From Auriscalpium vulgare (lineage: Eukaryota > Basidiomycota > Agaricomycetes > Russulales > Auriscalpiaceae): DNA of 64,000 bases. The stretch lies in the NCBI GenBank assembly GCA_019915015.1, contig JAHBBC010000022.1, positions 248,001 through 312,000 on the forward strand, in the 5' to 3' direction. The notes beneath the pieces are model-generated. The model did no database searches, was not told the origin of the DNA, and saw only the letters and a list, made by a program, of their open reading frames with translations. Both the position numbers and the translations under genes were made by a program. This document shows positions 33,601 to 44,700 of the stretch, in pieces (position 1 is the stretch's first letter; each line of letters starts with the position of its first letter).

Positions 33601-34750
33601 AATCCTTGTAGTGGTCCTAGGTGTCCGGCGTTAGCATCAGTTGATCAGCTGAACACGAGATACGTACCTTTACGCGACTGAGCCCGCTCCCATCCGTTAC
33701 CCTCGCAAGTCCGTGCCAAAAGTCATATGCATTGACTTTGCCTTGTATGTTCAGCGCATGGAAAAGTTCGCAGGTTCGAAACGTGACGGCCGTCTGCGGG
33801 CGTTGAAGTGTTGCCGGCCACCAGCGCATTCGTAGGACTTGAATGTATGCCTGCGCTGTCTGAGCCCGGCCGCAGTCACAGAAGCGAACACGCAGGCTGT
33901 GAACGCCACTGACGTCAATGATTACCATTTTACTGGTTGTTGGGCGCGGGTTGGGACACTCTAGACTGTCGTGGCCAAGTTGGACGCACAGTCCAAGCTC
34001 GGAGAGTGAACACCGGTCGAAGAATTGTCCGTTCCACCTCTAGAATTCAAAGAAAGTTAGCTGACCATCCATGAACCGCAGAACAATGTGCTTTACCTGA
34101 ATACGATGGAAGGGAGTCAACCTGTGCGCACTGCAAATGCAGGCCTCACATACCAGCGGGGAACCGAGGCAGTCGAGGCACCGGACGACAGCGGGCACGG
34201 AGTGCAAGGGATCTGCGCCGCTCGCACAGAGCTGCTGGTGCCGCCAGTCGCCTCTTCCGCCGTGACGTATCACTTCATCCGCAAACTTGTCGCGCTTCAG
34301 CAACCATTCGTTGAGCAGTTCAATCTGCCGCAATGTTAGAAAAATGGTGCCGTAGCACATGAAGTGAGCACGCACCCTTTTCTTCTTGCGAGTTCTACCG
34401 CAGCGCCCGCTCCTCCTTCGACCATGCGCCCGCAACATATCTTCAATGTAGACGTCCTCGTGGTGGAAGATGTCGTCGAGATCGGCATCTTCTAGGTTCG
34501 GCCTGGCGTGATCGGCAGCGTTGTCGGCACTTGCGGCTTCGACGGGTGGCGCTTGGGACGCTGAGAGGACATGGGAATGATGGGTTACTGTACGGGTCGA
34601 CGTTGCGTCGGGTCTGACAAGAATGTTTGTATGCCGCGTCACGGCTGTTTGCTGGGGTGTTCGCTTGGGTGGCTTCGGCATACGTATGGGAGCAAAATGA
34701 ACAGCGCCATCCGCTTTGCGTTTGCGGCTCGGCTTCGAGGGATTGGACAT
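30681..34750 (-). CDS. KDZ transposase
   Basis: Multi-exon. The start at MSNPSKPSRKRKADG follows a short leader. In order: a basic N-terminus; a Cys/His cluster (RCLDCLGSPLVCEAC, ending PFHRIQ at the first intron); WNGQFFDRCSLSELGLCVQL, then GVHSLRVRFCDCG and MRWWPATLQRPQTAVTF; the core with STMVAVDANFKLKLK; GVGAVICARHCFYRKSGVGD; ERYCNMDYVVLSS; VISYDIACQFSVNF and VPKFHLLAHGEKC; and the C-terminal helical region with LQEKRNALQHRIKSW and VRARARVRRWDEEVQ. These blocks in this order are diagnostic of fungal KDZ transposases. Splices checked by frame include 34,097/34,039, 33,668/33,616, 33,423/33,373 and an acceptor at 32,281. A further intron near 31,160-31,215 joins VYES to LRFDW. No disabling lesion was found, so it may be active. 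Confidence 0.88.
32279..32288. promoter_or_regulatory. CACTATAGTG palindrome at a transposase 3' splice site
   Basis: A perfect CACTATAGTG inside the transposase gene. On the coding strand the intron ends ...CACTATAG and the exon begins TGACATCG, so the palindrome spans the splice acceptor. A one-base variant (CACTATCGTG) lies in the same intron of about 50 bases. These copies lie far from both ends of the element. Confidence 0.6.
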
Positions 34751-34989
34751 AACCTTGAAGGTGACACAGTGACTAGGACGACGCGGACGTCCGCCCAACT
34801 GTTCAGTCTCACGGCAGCAGAGCAATCACGTGATATTGATATATTATTTTCTATCGCAAGCAGACTCTGAGTCTACGCTATTGAGAAGGATAAGAGCATC
34901 GATATATGTAGAGACTCAGGAGAAAGGACCCAAATATATGAGGCGAGGCGCGCCTGGAGGGCCCATCCACCAAGTACGGCAATGTCGAG

Positions 34990-35709
34990 TCAGATCCCAT
35001 ACAGCTTTCTGACCGCTGCCTCTCTGATCCTGCGTACACCGGCTTAAGCAGTAGTTGACCTGCATGTAAGTAGGTATACACGTACCTGCAGCCCTTTAGA
35101 ATCACATCACAATCAGCCGTCGCCCGCTCCACGGCCTCCATTCCCTTTGAATGGAGCTCGATTTCCTGATGAATCCCCGCAATGACACGGCGATGCGCAT
35201 GGATGGCTCGGTACTGTGCGAGAGGGACGTCGACTGGCGCGGTTTGCGACCGTCGTGCATTGAGAAGGTGCTCCTGTAGCAGATCATGCAACGCCTCGAT
35301 ATAAGTGTTGATCCAGTCGGAACCCCGATCCTGACGCGCAGCCGTCTTGAGAGCTTCGCAGTGCTCGAGAACCGCCGTCTCGTCCATCTTCATTATGATT
35401 GTCCGCTCAGGATCGGGGTTACGTCCGTGCAACGCCAAAGAGCTAGTCCGTTGCGAGCCGTCAACGACCAGAAAGTGTGCGTGCACAGGGCACCTACAGG
35501 CGTGGAGCTACAGCGTGTTGGTAAGCGTGGTTCATTCGAACCGCTTGCGATGCCTTCCCAAGCTTGCGGCGTCCCGTAGCCCTTTGCGCGGCCGCATATG
35601 CACGCTGGTAGTCCTTGCGGTTTTCGGCGTGGAGACTGTTATGAGGCCATAAGTCAAAGGTGTGGGAGGCGTGACAAAGCAGAGGAACACACTCTTCATA
35701 AAACAGCAT
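34990..35709 (-). CDS. Hypothetical KDZ cargo protein, helical
   Basis: Tentative model. An upstream exon starts MLFYEECVPLLCHASHTFDL (frame to about 35,530) and is followed after an unresolved splice by a helical exon ending ...DCDVILKGC at a GTACGT donor near 35,091. That second exon contains HCEALKTAARQDRGSDWINTY and IAGIHQEIELHSKGMEAVER. I do not recognise the family. The gene lies just upstream of the KDZ transposase on the same strand and inside the element, so it may be a second KDZ gene or part of a longer transposase-linked transcript. Confidence 0.35.
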
Positions 35710-35799
35710 GCTTGAGGAGCGGGTGCCAGCAAAAGTTGACAGCAGTGGGGGTGCTGAGAGAAGAAAGCCGCGTTGCCACAGCAAAGCTAGAGTGACCTT

Positions 35800-36488
35800 G
35801 ACCGCTGTTGCCCACAAATACGCGCATTAATCGCATAAATACAAAACTCTGCCATAGCAAAGGGGCATGTATTGGCAGCTCACACAAATATATTTGGAAC
35901 TCGAATCACTGTGAGGAGTTTTGTACTGACTGTCGAAAAGGTTTTGGCCAGCGGAATGGCGGCCCGCTGCCCTGCAGGCCAACGCCAATATGTACTCCTC
36001 AACGCCGGCGACATGTTTGCAGTCATCTAACAGTCTTCAAGCCGTTCTTTATCACACGGTGTTATTGGCAACATGCCAGCGACAATTTCATTGTGTCAAC
36101 CAGACAGACAATGTACTACATGGACAGCAGTCAACAAGATACGACCTTTCAACCACATGCAACCGCCCCGCCCTACGACACCCACAACCACAACACGCAC
36201 CGCGACACGATGACACACACTACAACCCAGCGACAGACACAAGTATACACAATACGCGTGAGCAAAACACAACAACCCCGGCACAGCAAGACGACGCGCA
36301 GGCCGTCACACCAAAGCCAATAAATAAGACGCGCGGGCCGTCATGGAGATAAAGCAAGCAATTTTTTTGGTGACGCACAGGCCGTCGTTAAGATGGGAGA
36401 TGAGATGACCAAATAAATAACGGTGCACAGGCCGCCGCAGGCACATGACAAGATGATGGCTGGGATGATCGCACGCCGCCGGGAGCAC
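35800..36488. other. Gene-poor spacer inside the KDZ element
   Basis: No supported gene. Rich in CA/AC simple sequence near 36,180-36,260 (ACAACACGCACC-like strings). Probably an intergenic stretch holding the 3' ends of its neighbours. Confidence 0.4.
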
Positions 36489-38075
36489 TCACGCAAAAGG
36501 TCCGTGGTGAGCGAACCACTGCTCGGCGGCGGCGCGCGTGGCAAAGCCGCGGACGCGTGCGCCGGGGTATCCGTTGACGAGGTCGCGGATCTCAGAGCTG
36601 GCACACTTAATTAGTACACTGTGTGCGCGGCGAGTGAGGACACTTACAAAGGACCTCTGAAAACCCCATTCTCAAAACCAGCGGCGATCGCATACCACGC
36701 CTCTCCATCCGGAGACGCTTCCACGTTGGCCTGGGCGATGTGCGCCTGGAGGTAGGATCCGCCACGGCTAGACGGACGACGGGCGCTGAAGCGGCGGGTG
36801 AATGACGTGTGCCCGCCGCCAAGGCCCGAGGAAAGCGGGTGCGTGCGAGAGCCAGACGCAACGGGCGCAGGGGAAGGGGCAGCAAGGGCGTGGACGACAG
36901 TCGTGTCCGCGGTGACTTCCACCTCGATTGGGGAATTCAAGCCGGGGAAGGTGAACGCATCGGAAGCACCTGCGAGGAAGCCGTCCTCGCCGCGCTCGGA
37001 GACTGCGTCGGTCGCATCGCTGAGCGACGAAAGGTTGGTGGAGGGCGTCGGCGGGATGGGCTCCAGCGCCGGCGGGGAGTTGGAGGCTCGCGAGGGGACG
37101 TTGACAAAGTCGTCCTGAGAGGCGGACGGTCCGTCCGAGCGGCGATCCTCTTCGTCGCTCTCGTACGCCGGCAGTCTTAACTCCGTATGGCCGGCCTAGA
37201 AAGAGATATTAATAGATGTCCACGATATGTGGACCACGTGCTTACCGAGTCGTTGGTACGCACGATGGCGGTATACCTGCTTTCGCCGCGGCGACGGTTC
37301 GGGCGCACCGCCAAAGACAGAGACATGATGGCTGGGCGCTGACCATCAATGCTGCCCTCCAGGATGCGCACAAGGTTGTCGACGTTCAGACTGTGCATGA
37401 CGCTAGATAACTCCTCAAGATCCTCGGCGGTGGTGCTTGCGGACGTGGCCACCGTTGCCGTGTTTGAGAAGCTGGGGGGAGGAACGGCAGAGGCGGCAGG
37501 GGCGGCAGGACCCAAGGGCGTGGGAGCCGAAATGACAGGCGTGGGGACGGAGATGACGGGCGTGGGCAAGGAAGGGGGCGCGTTCGCGGGCTGAGTCGCA
37601 GGCACATCGCCAGCAGCTGGCGCGGCGTTGCCTGCAGGCGGCGCAGCATCCGGCTCGGCATCGCCTGCAGGTGGCGCGGCGCCGCCGGCCGCCGGGAAGT
37701 GGAATACTAAGCTGGCGTGGTGTTCAGCAGGCGGGTTGGGGTTGGCCGCCATCCCGCTGTGGTACGCCGCCGCGGCTTCCTGGAGGGTATGGTAGCCTCT
37801 GAACTGCGCGCCTGGGTAACCGACGACGAGTGCCGCGGCCGTGAGCCTAGACCCAAATGTCAGACAACGCCTGCTCACCCAGGAGACATGAGCTTACCAT
37901 TCGGTGAACACGCCTGCTTGCAGGCCAACAACGACCGCGTAGAATGCAAAGCGGCGACGCCCGCTAACCCGCGGGATAGTCGTGCCGCCAGGAGCGTCAG
38001 GGAGACCAGGGACTACAAAGCAAATCAGATGCGCGCGCTCCGTGTTCATAGCACAAAGACTTTACCGAAGGACAT
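36489..38075 (-). CDS. Protein with two viroplasmin/RNase H1-N-like domains
   Basis: Five exons (edges to a few bases): 38,075-38,066 (a 10-base first exon), 38,012-37,898, 37,846-about 37,247, about 37,194-36,648 and 36,597-36,489. The first domain, split by an intron, reads FAFYAVVVGLQAGVFTEW then LTAAALVVGYPGAQFRGYHT, the compact fold that binds RNA/DNA hybrids or dsRNA in RNase H1 and in caulimoviral viroplasmin. A Pro/Ala-rich linker and a Ser-rich middle follow. The second domain is AWYAIAAGFENGVFRGPF then SEIRDLVNGYPGARVRGFAT and ends WFAHHGPFA. No RNase H catalytic domain is present. Basidiomycetes carry many genes of this type with unknown role. Being inside the KDZ element it is probably cargo; it could bind nucleic acid during transposition or be a captured host gene (inference). 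Confidence 0.75.
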
Positions 38076-38482
38076 CGGGGCAGGGAGAGGACGGCGGCTT
38101 GCGAAGAGAGTAAGGAAAATGAGTTGGAAGGCGAGCTTGATCAGAGGAGACACGGCGGGCAGAGGGTGTTGACGAGGGGAGGCTTGTTGAAGGGGATGGT
38201 CGTGGTCGAAGGACAAGACGGAGACGGAGTTCTGGGCGCAATCCGTCCGCTTTTGAGTGTCTCCACTTCGGTGGGAGCCGGGGTGCCGCGTGGCCAACAG
38301 TCCGCCTGGTGGCGAATCCCGCTGCGACGGTGGCGTCCGTGACGGTTGAGAATCAGGGACATAACGAAAGAAATGTAACAGAAAAGAAATGGGCGACGCA
38401 CTGCAGGTTGCACTTCTGACGTGCACTGTCGTCCCTGCGACCTTCCACCATCCCCGTCAACTGCACTGTCCCGACTCTAGCC

Positions 38483-41186
38483 ATGCCTCAAAAGACAAAA
38501 TCTTGCGTTCCGAAGGCGGTGAAGGTCAACCAGAAGATGTGGACGGACTTGGATCAGCTCGAGTTCTTGTGGGATCATTTTACGACGTACCAAGAGCATC
38601 AGTCGCTGAAGACGACTATTGACTTCTGGCCTGGCCTCTTCGACGGCTGGTTTGAGCGTTGGCCGGAGAAGGATGGCCCGGCCGACACCAAAAGCATGTC
38701 CATGCGCCAGGTATGTAGGCTTTTCCTCCACGCCTTCGGACTGTAAAATTGACAAAAGATATTAGCGCCTCAAGCAATGGTATAATAATCATTCGCGCGG
38801 AGCGAACGCGCGCAGCGTCGCACGCGCGGTCAAAGTGCTCGACTTGTCCGGGAAGGCGACGAGGCGTCTGGCACCGTACCAAACGTACACGAGCATGTTC
38901 TGGGAGGAAAAACTGCAAGCGGTGGTCGAGCCCGAATGGCAGAAGCACCTTGCGACCGTGCCGGGGGTGACTCCGAAGGACGCGTTGGCGTTTCGCAACA
39001 AGCGGTGCCGGGAGCTATTGCAGGAGGAGACACCGGCCGTAAAACAAGCCGTCGCTCAAGCGTTCGAGAACGGCATGGGCGAAGATCAGCTTGTCGCCCC
39101 CGATGAGGCAAAGCTGACTGAGATGAAAGCGTCAGTAGCGTCCGGCCCACGTTCCACGCGTTTGATACTCACACTCACCTGAAGCGCAATTGAGATGCTC
39201 CCCCGAACGCTAACCGTGGTGCTCAAGGAGATCTACCGCTTGACTGGGTACACGGCGGCATTCGTGTTAGGTGGGCCAAACCTCAACAATGACGGAGTAC
39301 TGCAATCATTCTCGTGAGTCTTTGACGTCAAGGCAGAGTATTGATGCTTACCTAGTCATGCAGGCTACATACAGCGGAAGAGGACGGCACCAGCTTCAAA
39401 TCTTGGTGTCCAGATTTCGCGGAGACTGTTGAGAAGCCGTTCGTTGCGTATCTGCACAAGCTACACCGTAAGTGGACTCAGCTTCCAATGTATCACAGGT
39501 TCTTACTTACCTTCTATACAGCCCAGGAGAGCCTTCAGAGCAATCAGCCATCTTCAGGACCGTCAGCAACAGCGCAGACGATACCGCAGTCACCGCCATC
39601 GACGACGCCGGCGAATGCCGAGATTGCCAGCCGGCCGGCCGTCGCGTCGACTTCCCTCAGCACTGCGAGCCCGTCGCTCTCCCCTTCCAAAGATACTGCT
39701 CCCTTGTCCGACAAACCACCCGCTGAGAAGAAAAAGGCAGCCGCACGTCGCCAGAAGGAGCCCGCCATGACGCTGCCACGTGGCACGCCAGCTGAACAGG
39801 CCCGCGAAGCAAGGATCGCAGAGAACCAAAGGCTGATCAAGGACATGGACCTATTTCACAGCGGCAGCAAGCTCATCAATGAGCTCGAGGTGCCACAAGT
39901 GAAGCATCCTCGGGCTCGTCGTGTGCACCCGGTTCCGAATGGTAGCCAGCGCTCCCTGCGGAGCGCTGGTGCAAGGTCAGTCTTTGTCAACCTTCTCTTG
40001 AGCATGTCGTGGCTAACAATTGTCATAGCGCTCCCTCTGATCCTCCAGTGGATCCCGACAAGCAGGAGCTTGACGAGGCTGAACGCCAGGAGCTGGAGGC
40101 AGACCCGAATGCTGCAGAGCTTGTGGACCTCGATGATGACGAAATGCGAGAGCTCATGCTCGACCCGAACGCGGAGGAAGCTGGCGACGACACTGAACCC
40201 AAAAGCAAGGTGGATGACGGCCCTGACCGTCCTGCAGTGGACGGTGCTGTGTCTCCACCCGCAGCTGCGTCACTTGCCGAGCCATCTGAGTCCCTGCCTA
40301 CAATGACGATCTCTGCCGCTAATGTTGATCCAGCACCAGCCGATGGACCTTCGCCAGCCTCTGCCCAGAGCCCGGCACCCCACCCCCGCTCTCCTGCACC
40401 CGCCGCCAACACGTCAACCACGATCCCGCCGACCGCGCAATCCCCTCTTTGCGCCGCACCACCCCCTCACTCTCCTACACCCACCACCAACACGTCGACC
40501 ACGGCTCCGCAGACCGCGCAAACCACCGTTTGGGCTGAGGAAGACCAGCTGGCGTCCGTCTGCCCGGACGACAGCGATCCGGAGTGGGTTCAAGAGGCGT
40601 TCGCATACCTTGCGTCGGCTATCAACGAGCCTGAATGGCAGCGAACGGTCCGAACCTGGCTGGTGCTTGAGCGAATGCTCGAGCTGGACACTGCGGTCAG
40701 TACGGTTTTATTTATGCTGTGGTCCCTGCACTAATTGCTGCGGTAAATCAGGAAAATGACCCGACTTTGAACAACGATAATCACGTCCGGCCGAAGGCTG
40801 TCCACGTATGGGTCAAGGGTGGGCGCAAGTACCACAAGGCCCCTGCTACCGGCAAGGCTGCCACTTTCGGGCGGACGTGGCGCGGCTGGTGGACGGTCAT
40901 GCAGCCTGCATGGCGGACCGCCGAGCGAGCATGGCCCATGAGCCGCACTGCCGTACCTGAGGAGAGCTGGCCGGAGCTACGCAAGGGTGGCAAGAAGGGG
41001 TTTGTCATGATATTGATGACCATCGTGTGGTGGACCATGGCTGCCGAGGCTGACGACGACGTACGCGAGGTTCTCTCGGCGCTCGAGGACGTTGACTGGG
41101 TGGCTTCCCAGCTTATTGCTGGGATGCCTGTCGGCACCAAGCGACGTGCTGAAGATGCGGGGAAGGGCTCCATGGCAAAGAGGTAA
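38483..41186 (+). CDS. Uncharacterised Agaricomycete protein, KDZ cargo
   Basis: Seven exons: 38,483-38,710, 38,766-39,130, 39,185-39,313, 39,364-39,467, 39,522-39,975, 40,029-40,695, 40,752-41,186. Each junction keeps the frame. The N-terminal part has DLDQLEFLWDHFTTYQ, then after intron 1 RLKQWYNNHSRGANARSV, a motif seen in large families of mushroom proteins without known function. The middle has Ser/Thr/Pro-rich and acidic low-complexity regions (residues about 300-560). The C-terminus is conserved-looking: WVKGGRKYHKAPATGK, TWRGWWTVMQPAWR, KGGKKGFVMILMTIVWWTM. It is transcribed away from the viroplasmin-like gene, with the two starts about 400 bases apart, so they may share a promoter region. 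I cannot assign a function; nuclear and basic stretches fit DNA or chromatin binding only loosely. Confidence 0.72.
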
Positions 41187-41302
41187 GTGGTGTGCGCTGA
41201 TGACGCGTGCGCATGCGCTGACGGGTCGATAGGGCGAAAAATTAGCTGGTGGTTGTTGAATGCGTCACCCTGAGCTTCTCAAGTATATATACGTTCCATT
41301 TA

Positions 41303-41353
41303 CTGCTTGATTCCTCTGTCCTGCTTGATTCCTCTGTCCTGCTTGATCCCTCG
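41303..41353. repeat. 18-bp tandem repeat
   Basis: CTGCTTGATTCCTCTGTC occurs twice in tandem, followed by a third, truncated and altered copy (CTGCTTGATCCCTCG). It lies between the last KDZ gene and the right palindrome cluster. Confidence 0.85.
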
Positions 41354-41459
41354 TCCCGTGTGCCGTGCCCTGCGGCCGATATTATGCTGTTGTTTTCCAT
41401 CACGTGCATGTTGAAGTATTGCACTTATCTTGACCTACGTTACATTTGAATATGAGAAA

Positions 41460-41749
41460 ATAATATCTATAGTGTGAATTAAGGGTTGTCTGGCAAGGGT
41501 GTACTATAGTGCACCGAGTGCACTATGGTGGTTTCACTCCTGGCACCTACACTCGATGCACTATAGTGCATATATGACTGTAGTGTATCGAAGAGGAGAT
41601 TTCACTACAGTGACATCTGCCTGGTTTCCCTGCGCAATGCACTATAGTAAGATTTTAGCCCGAGGATATCAATATACACTATAGTACTCCCTGTGTCCCT
41701 GCGACAATTTAATGCACTATAGTGAAACATTGCACTATCTGGTCTGCCC
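41460..41749. repeat. Right subterminal palindrome cluster (KDZ)
   Basis: CACTATAGTG and close variants recur near 41,467, 41,502, 41,561, 41,641, 41,678 and 41,715, the last about 30 bases from the element edge. Some are extended to TGCACTATAGTGCA, a 14-base perfect palindrome. The mirror cluster at the left end supports their role as element ends. Confidence 0.75.
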
Positions 41750-44700
41750 ATAACACCACGGGCCTGCAGCAGTTGCTGCGAGATAGTGAATAAACTATAC
41801 CCCACGGCTCCGGCAACGCGGGCGACAACGGCGGTGTACTGCGGCTCGTTGAGAATGGGAAGTACCAGCAACGACTGGGATATGATGGGTGCGTCAGGGA
41901 GAAGTGGATCGGCGGCGAGCTGGGGGGAAGAAGGAAGCGCAGATACGATGGGATCCGGGGATGAAGTGCCCTCGCCCGATGCTCGAGGCGTAAGCGTACC
42001 CATGCCACGTTCGACATATTGCGCAGGAGAGTTGCGTCCGTTCGAAATGGGCGGCGTAGGGGAATGGCTGCCACCCGAGTTTCCATTGGGAAGCGGGAGA
42101 AGGGCCGGTGGGGGCGTGTAGTAGCTAGATTGTCCATCTTCGGACGCGGTGGGTGATACAGCGCCGGTATTCCAATCTTCGAGAGGAGTCCGGTATACAA
42201 TTCTGGCGAAGACGTCCGCCACGAGACCATCCTCGCGGGGACCGCGATGTTCAGCGTCGTCGTTTTGAGGGTAGGCACTGTCGTACGCACCCGCAACTAC
42301 TATGTCGCGCACCACGCGACCTTCAGCATCTTCTGAGTACCCTAGTTCCACCACGGGTCCTTCGATCTTGACGCGACGGAAAGAGGGTTGGTGGTGGATG
42401 ACATGATCGACGGAGGCGTTGATTGCGTGAGTGAGATGGTAACGAGCGTCGTCGTCGAAGGAAGTAGCGAGTATGAGGTCCGGCGTTGGCCAGCTCGGAG
42501 GCGCGAAAACGGGCCGGTCGGACCGCACGTTATCTGCCTGCGCTAAGTCAGGCATAGTTGAGTCGTGCTCGTCTCCCACCTTCTCCTCGTCCTTTTGTAC
42601 CTTCCCCTGCTTTGTTCCAGCGACTTCCAGCTTGTTCCACTCAGCAATTACTCCCTCCAGTCGTTCCACCAGCTCGCAAGGCCCTGACAGGACAAAGTCG
42701 TCAAGATAGCGGCGTGGCATCGAAAAGTCGGTTAGCGAGTTTGAAATGCCGTATGGGTTTGCGAGCAATGTTCCTGGGGGCAGAGCGTCGTCTAGCTCAG
42801 GTGCGTCAGGTGCTGGTTGCATACTGGCCAGTGCTGAGACGTCGGTCTCCGCTAGTTCATCGTGCGCGCGCGGATTCGTACCGCTGCGGTTACCTACGAC
42901 CAAATCACCATGGCCGATGCCCTCTGTGTCTTCAAGGGTCGTTTCCATGTTTCTCGTATCTTCCCCCCAGCGCTCCGTCTTCTCGCACGACCTGTGCATC
43001 ATCAAGTTATCCAAATTGCGGCCCCGATCGGCCTCGTCCAAGAGCGAGTGTACGGAATTGTTGGGGACGAGTGAGTTGCTCAGGGCAGCCTTCAGGACGG
43101 GTGAGTCATACATTTCGAGTCCACTGAACCGTACTGATGTCATCGTCTCCGTCATTTCGTCGTTATCGCACTCGGCTCTGCGCAGTTCGGCGGGCTCGCG
43201 TCTTGATTTATTCTCAGTGCCGTTTAGGTTCGTGATGTCCAGCTTCGTGTCCCGCGTGTACACACTTGTCCCTCCCTGCTGCGCCGTGCCTTCCTGAGAT
43301 CTTGACGACCCCAAATTGTCGAGATCGGGTCGCCGCGCGGTGGTAGTAACCGGCCGCCGAAGTGTTGAGCCCATTGAGGTAGTCGCTATCGTTCCTGCCT
43401 TCAGGACAGAGTTCAGCGCAGGTGCGTGTTCTGCTCGGTGGATTCTGGCCAGTTCTGATTCAATCTCCTCCGCTAGTGTGATCGGGTCCGTATGGTCATA
43501 ACCCAGTCCCCAGTCCAGGTACAAGTCTTCGTCTTTGATTCCATCCAGCTCCTCGAGAGCAAACATCTCGGCCTCCCATTCCTCTTCGGTCGTTATTCGT
43601 TTCATCGGCGGTTTCATGTTCAAAATCCGCGCCAACGCGAGTTCGGATTGAAGGCTTGTGCAGTGGTTCAGGACGGTGGTATTCGTCCCGGCCACGGTCA
43701 GGGCGAGTTTGAGGAACGGTACGTCGTGCTTGTTGTACATATTGATTGGTGCTGATGTTATTGCGTTTGCTGATGGATTGTTCTTGTACTCAGCTAGACG
43801 TAATTCGTGGGGCACCCATTCGGGGTTGTACAAGGCCTCCTTGAGATTCATAACCGCTAGGTGCGTGTTGTGCGTTCGTTTATCTGACATCTCCAGATGA
43901 TCCAGGCATGGATAGGGACCCATTAACATCGCGTCTTCGAGACTGGGGTACGGTCCTATTTTGCGGACGACCTCGGCGGGCACTTTGTGAAGATTCAACG
44001 GTACGTCATTGTCTGGATCCCATCGTGGCTTTATTGACAAGTCGGCTTCTGATTGCGAGATTTCAGTCCGCGAGTCAGCGGATATCGTCGCATTCTGAAC
44101 GGCGTCCAGTAAAGGTATGTCGTTAGTTCGTCGGCCTTTGGCTAGGTCTAAAGAAATGGACTCCGCTAATTTGACCAGGTCCGGACGGCGCTCTAGCGTG
44201 TATCCAGCTTTTCCCCAGAGCCGGTACTGATCTTCGTAATCGCTGATAGCCTCCCGGTAGTCCATTTGATCCTCCCAATCACTGTCGCTGGTCGATTCTT
44301 CCGGAAAATTCCACCAAATTGAAGTGTTTGATATCAAGTGTGCGTATCTGTCCCGAAAAATGGACTTTATTCCTCCTTCCAGGGCAGCCTCCAGAACCGG
44401 TGCGTCGTATTGATATTGCCTATCGTCTCGGACTGATGTTGTCGACTCCACTGACCCAGTGATATTGTCCTGGATTATACGCCGTGTCTGCCGTGCATAG
44501 CGGGGGCTACTTGCCGAGGCTTTCATGTTCATGATTGCCAGGTGCATGTTCCGTGCTCGTTTGCCCGAGTGTTCCGCATGACCCGCGTGCAACCAGGCGC
44601 TCGGCAGCACTATCTCATCGAGATCGAGATCTTGTATCGTCGTCAAGTTGGCTGCTCCACGCGCTGGGTCGATTGGGGCGGAAGACAAAGTCCCTGTTGT

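Larger units (their letters stand above)
29760..41749. mobile_element. KDZ-type DNA transposon (about 12 kb) with cargo genes
   Basis: Bounded on both sides by retrotransposon coding sequence and by clusters of the palindrome CACTATAGTG. Contains a full-length KDZ (Kyakuja-Dileera-Zisupton) transposase gene and at least two other spliced genes. The edges are inferred from where the retrotransposon frames stop and the palindromes begin. The termini share only a loose pattern (GGGG.AG at the left, CT.CCC at the right), and I could not find a perfect target duplication; AACAC next to both ends is the best candidate. KDZ elements of fungi are often linked to TET/JBP genes; none was recognised here. 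Confidence 0.75.

Noticed and set aside
41605..41745. Last about 47 codons of the Gag-protease ORF
   Set aside because: These codons read through the KDZ end palindromes and are not part of the native protein.
29760..41749. TET/JBP dioxygenase gene as KDZ cargo
   Set aside because: Expected from what is known of fungal KDZ elements, but no HxD-type dioxygenase motif was found in any frame of the cargo region.
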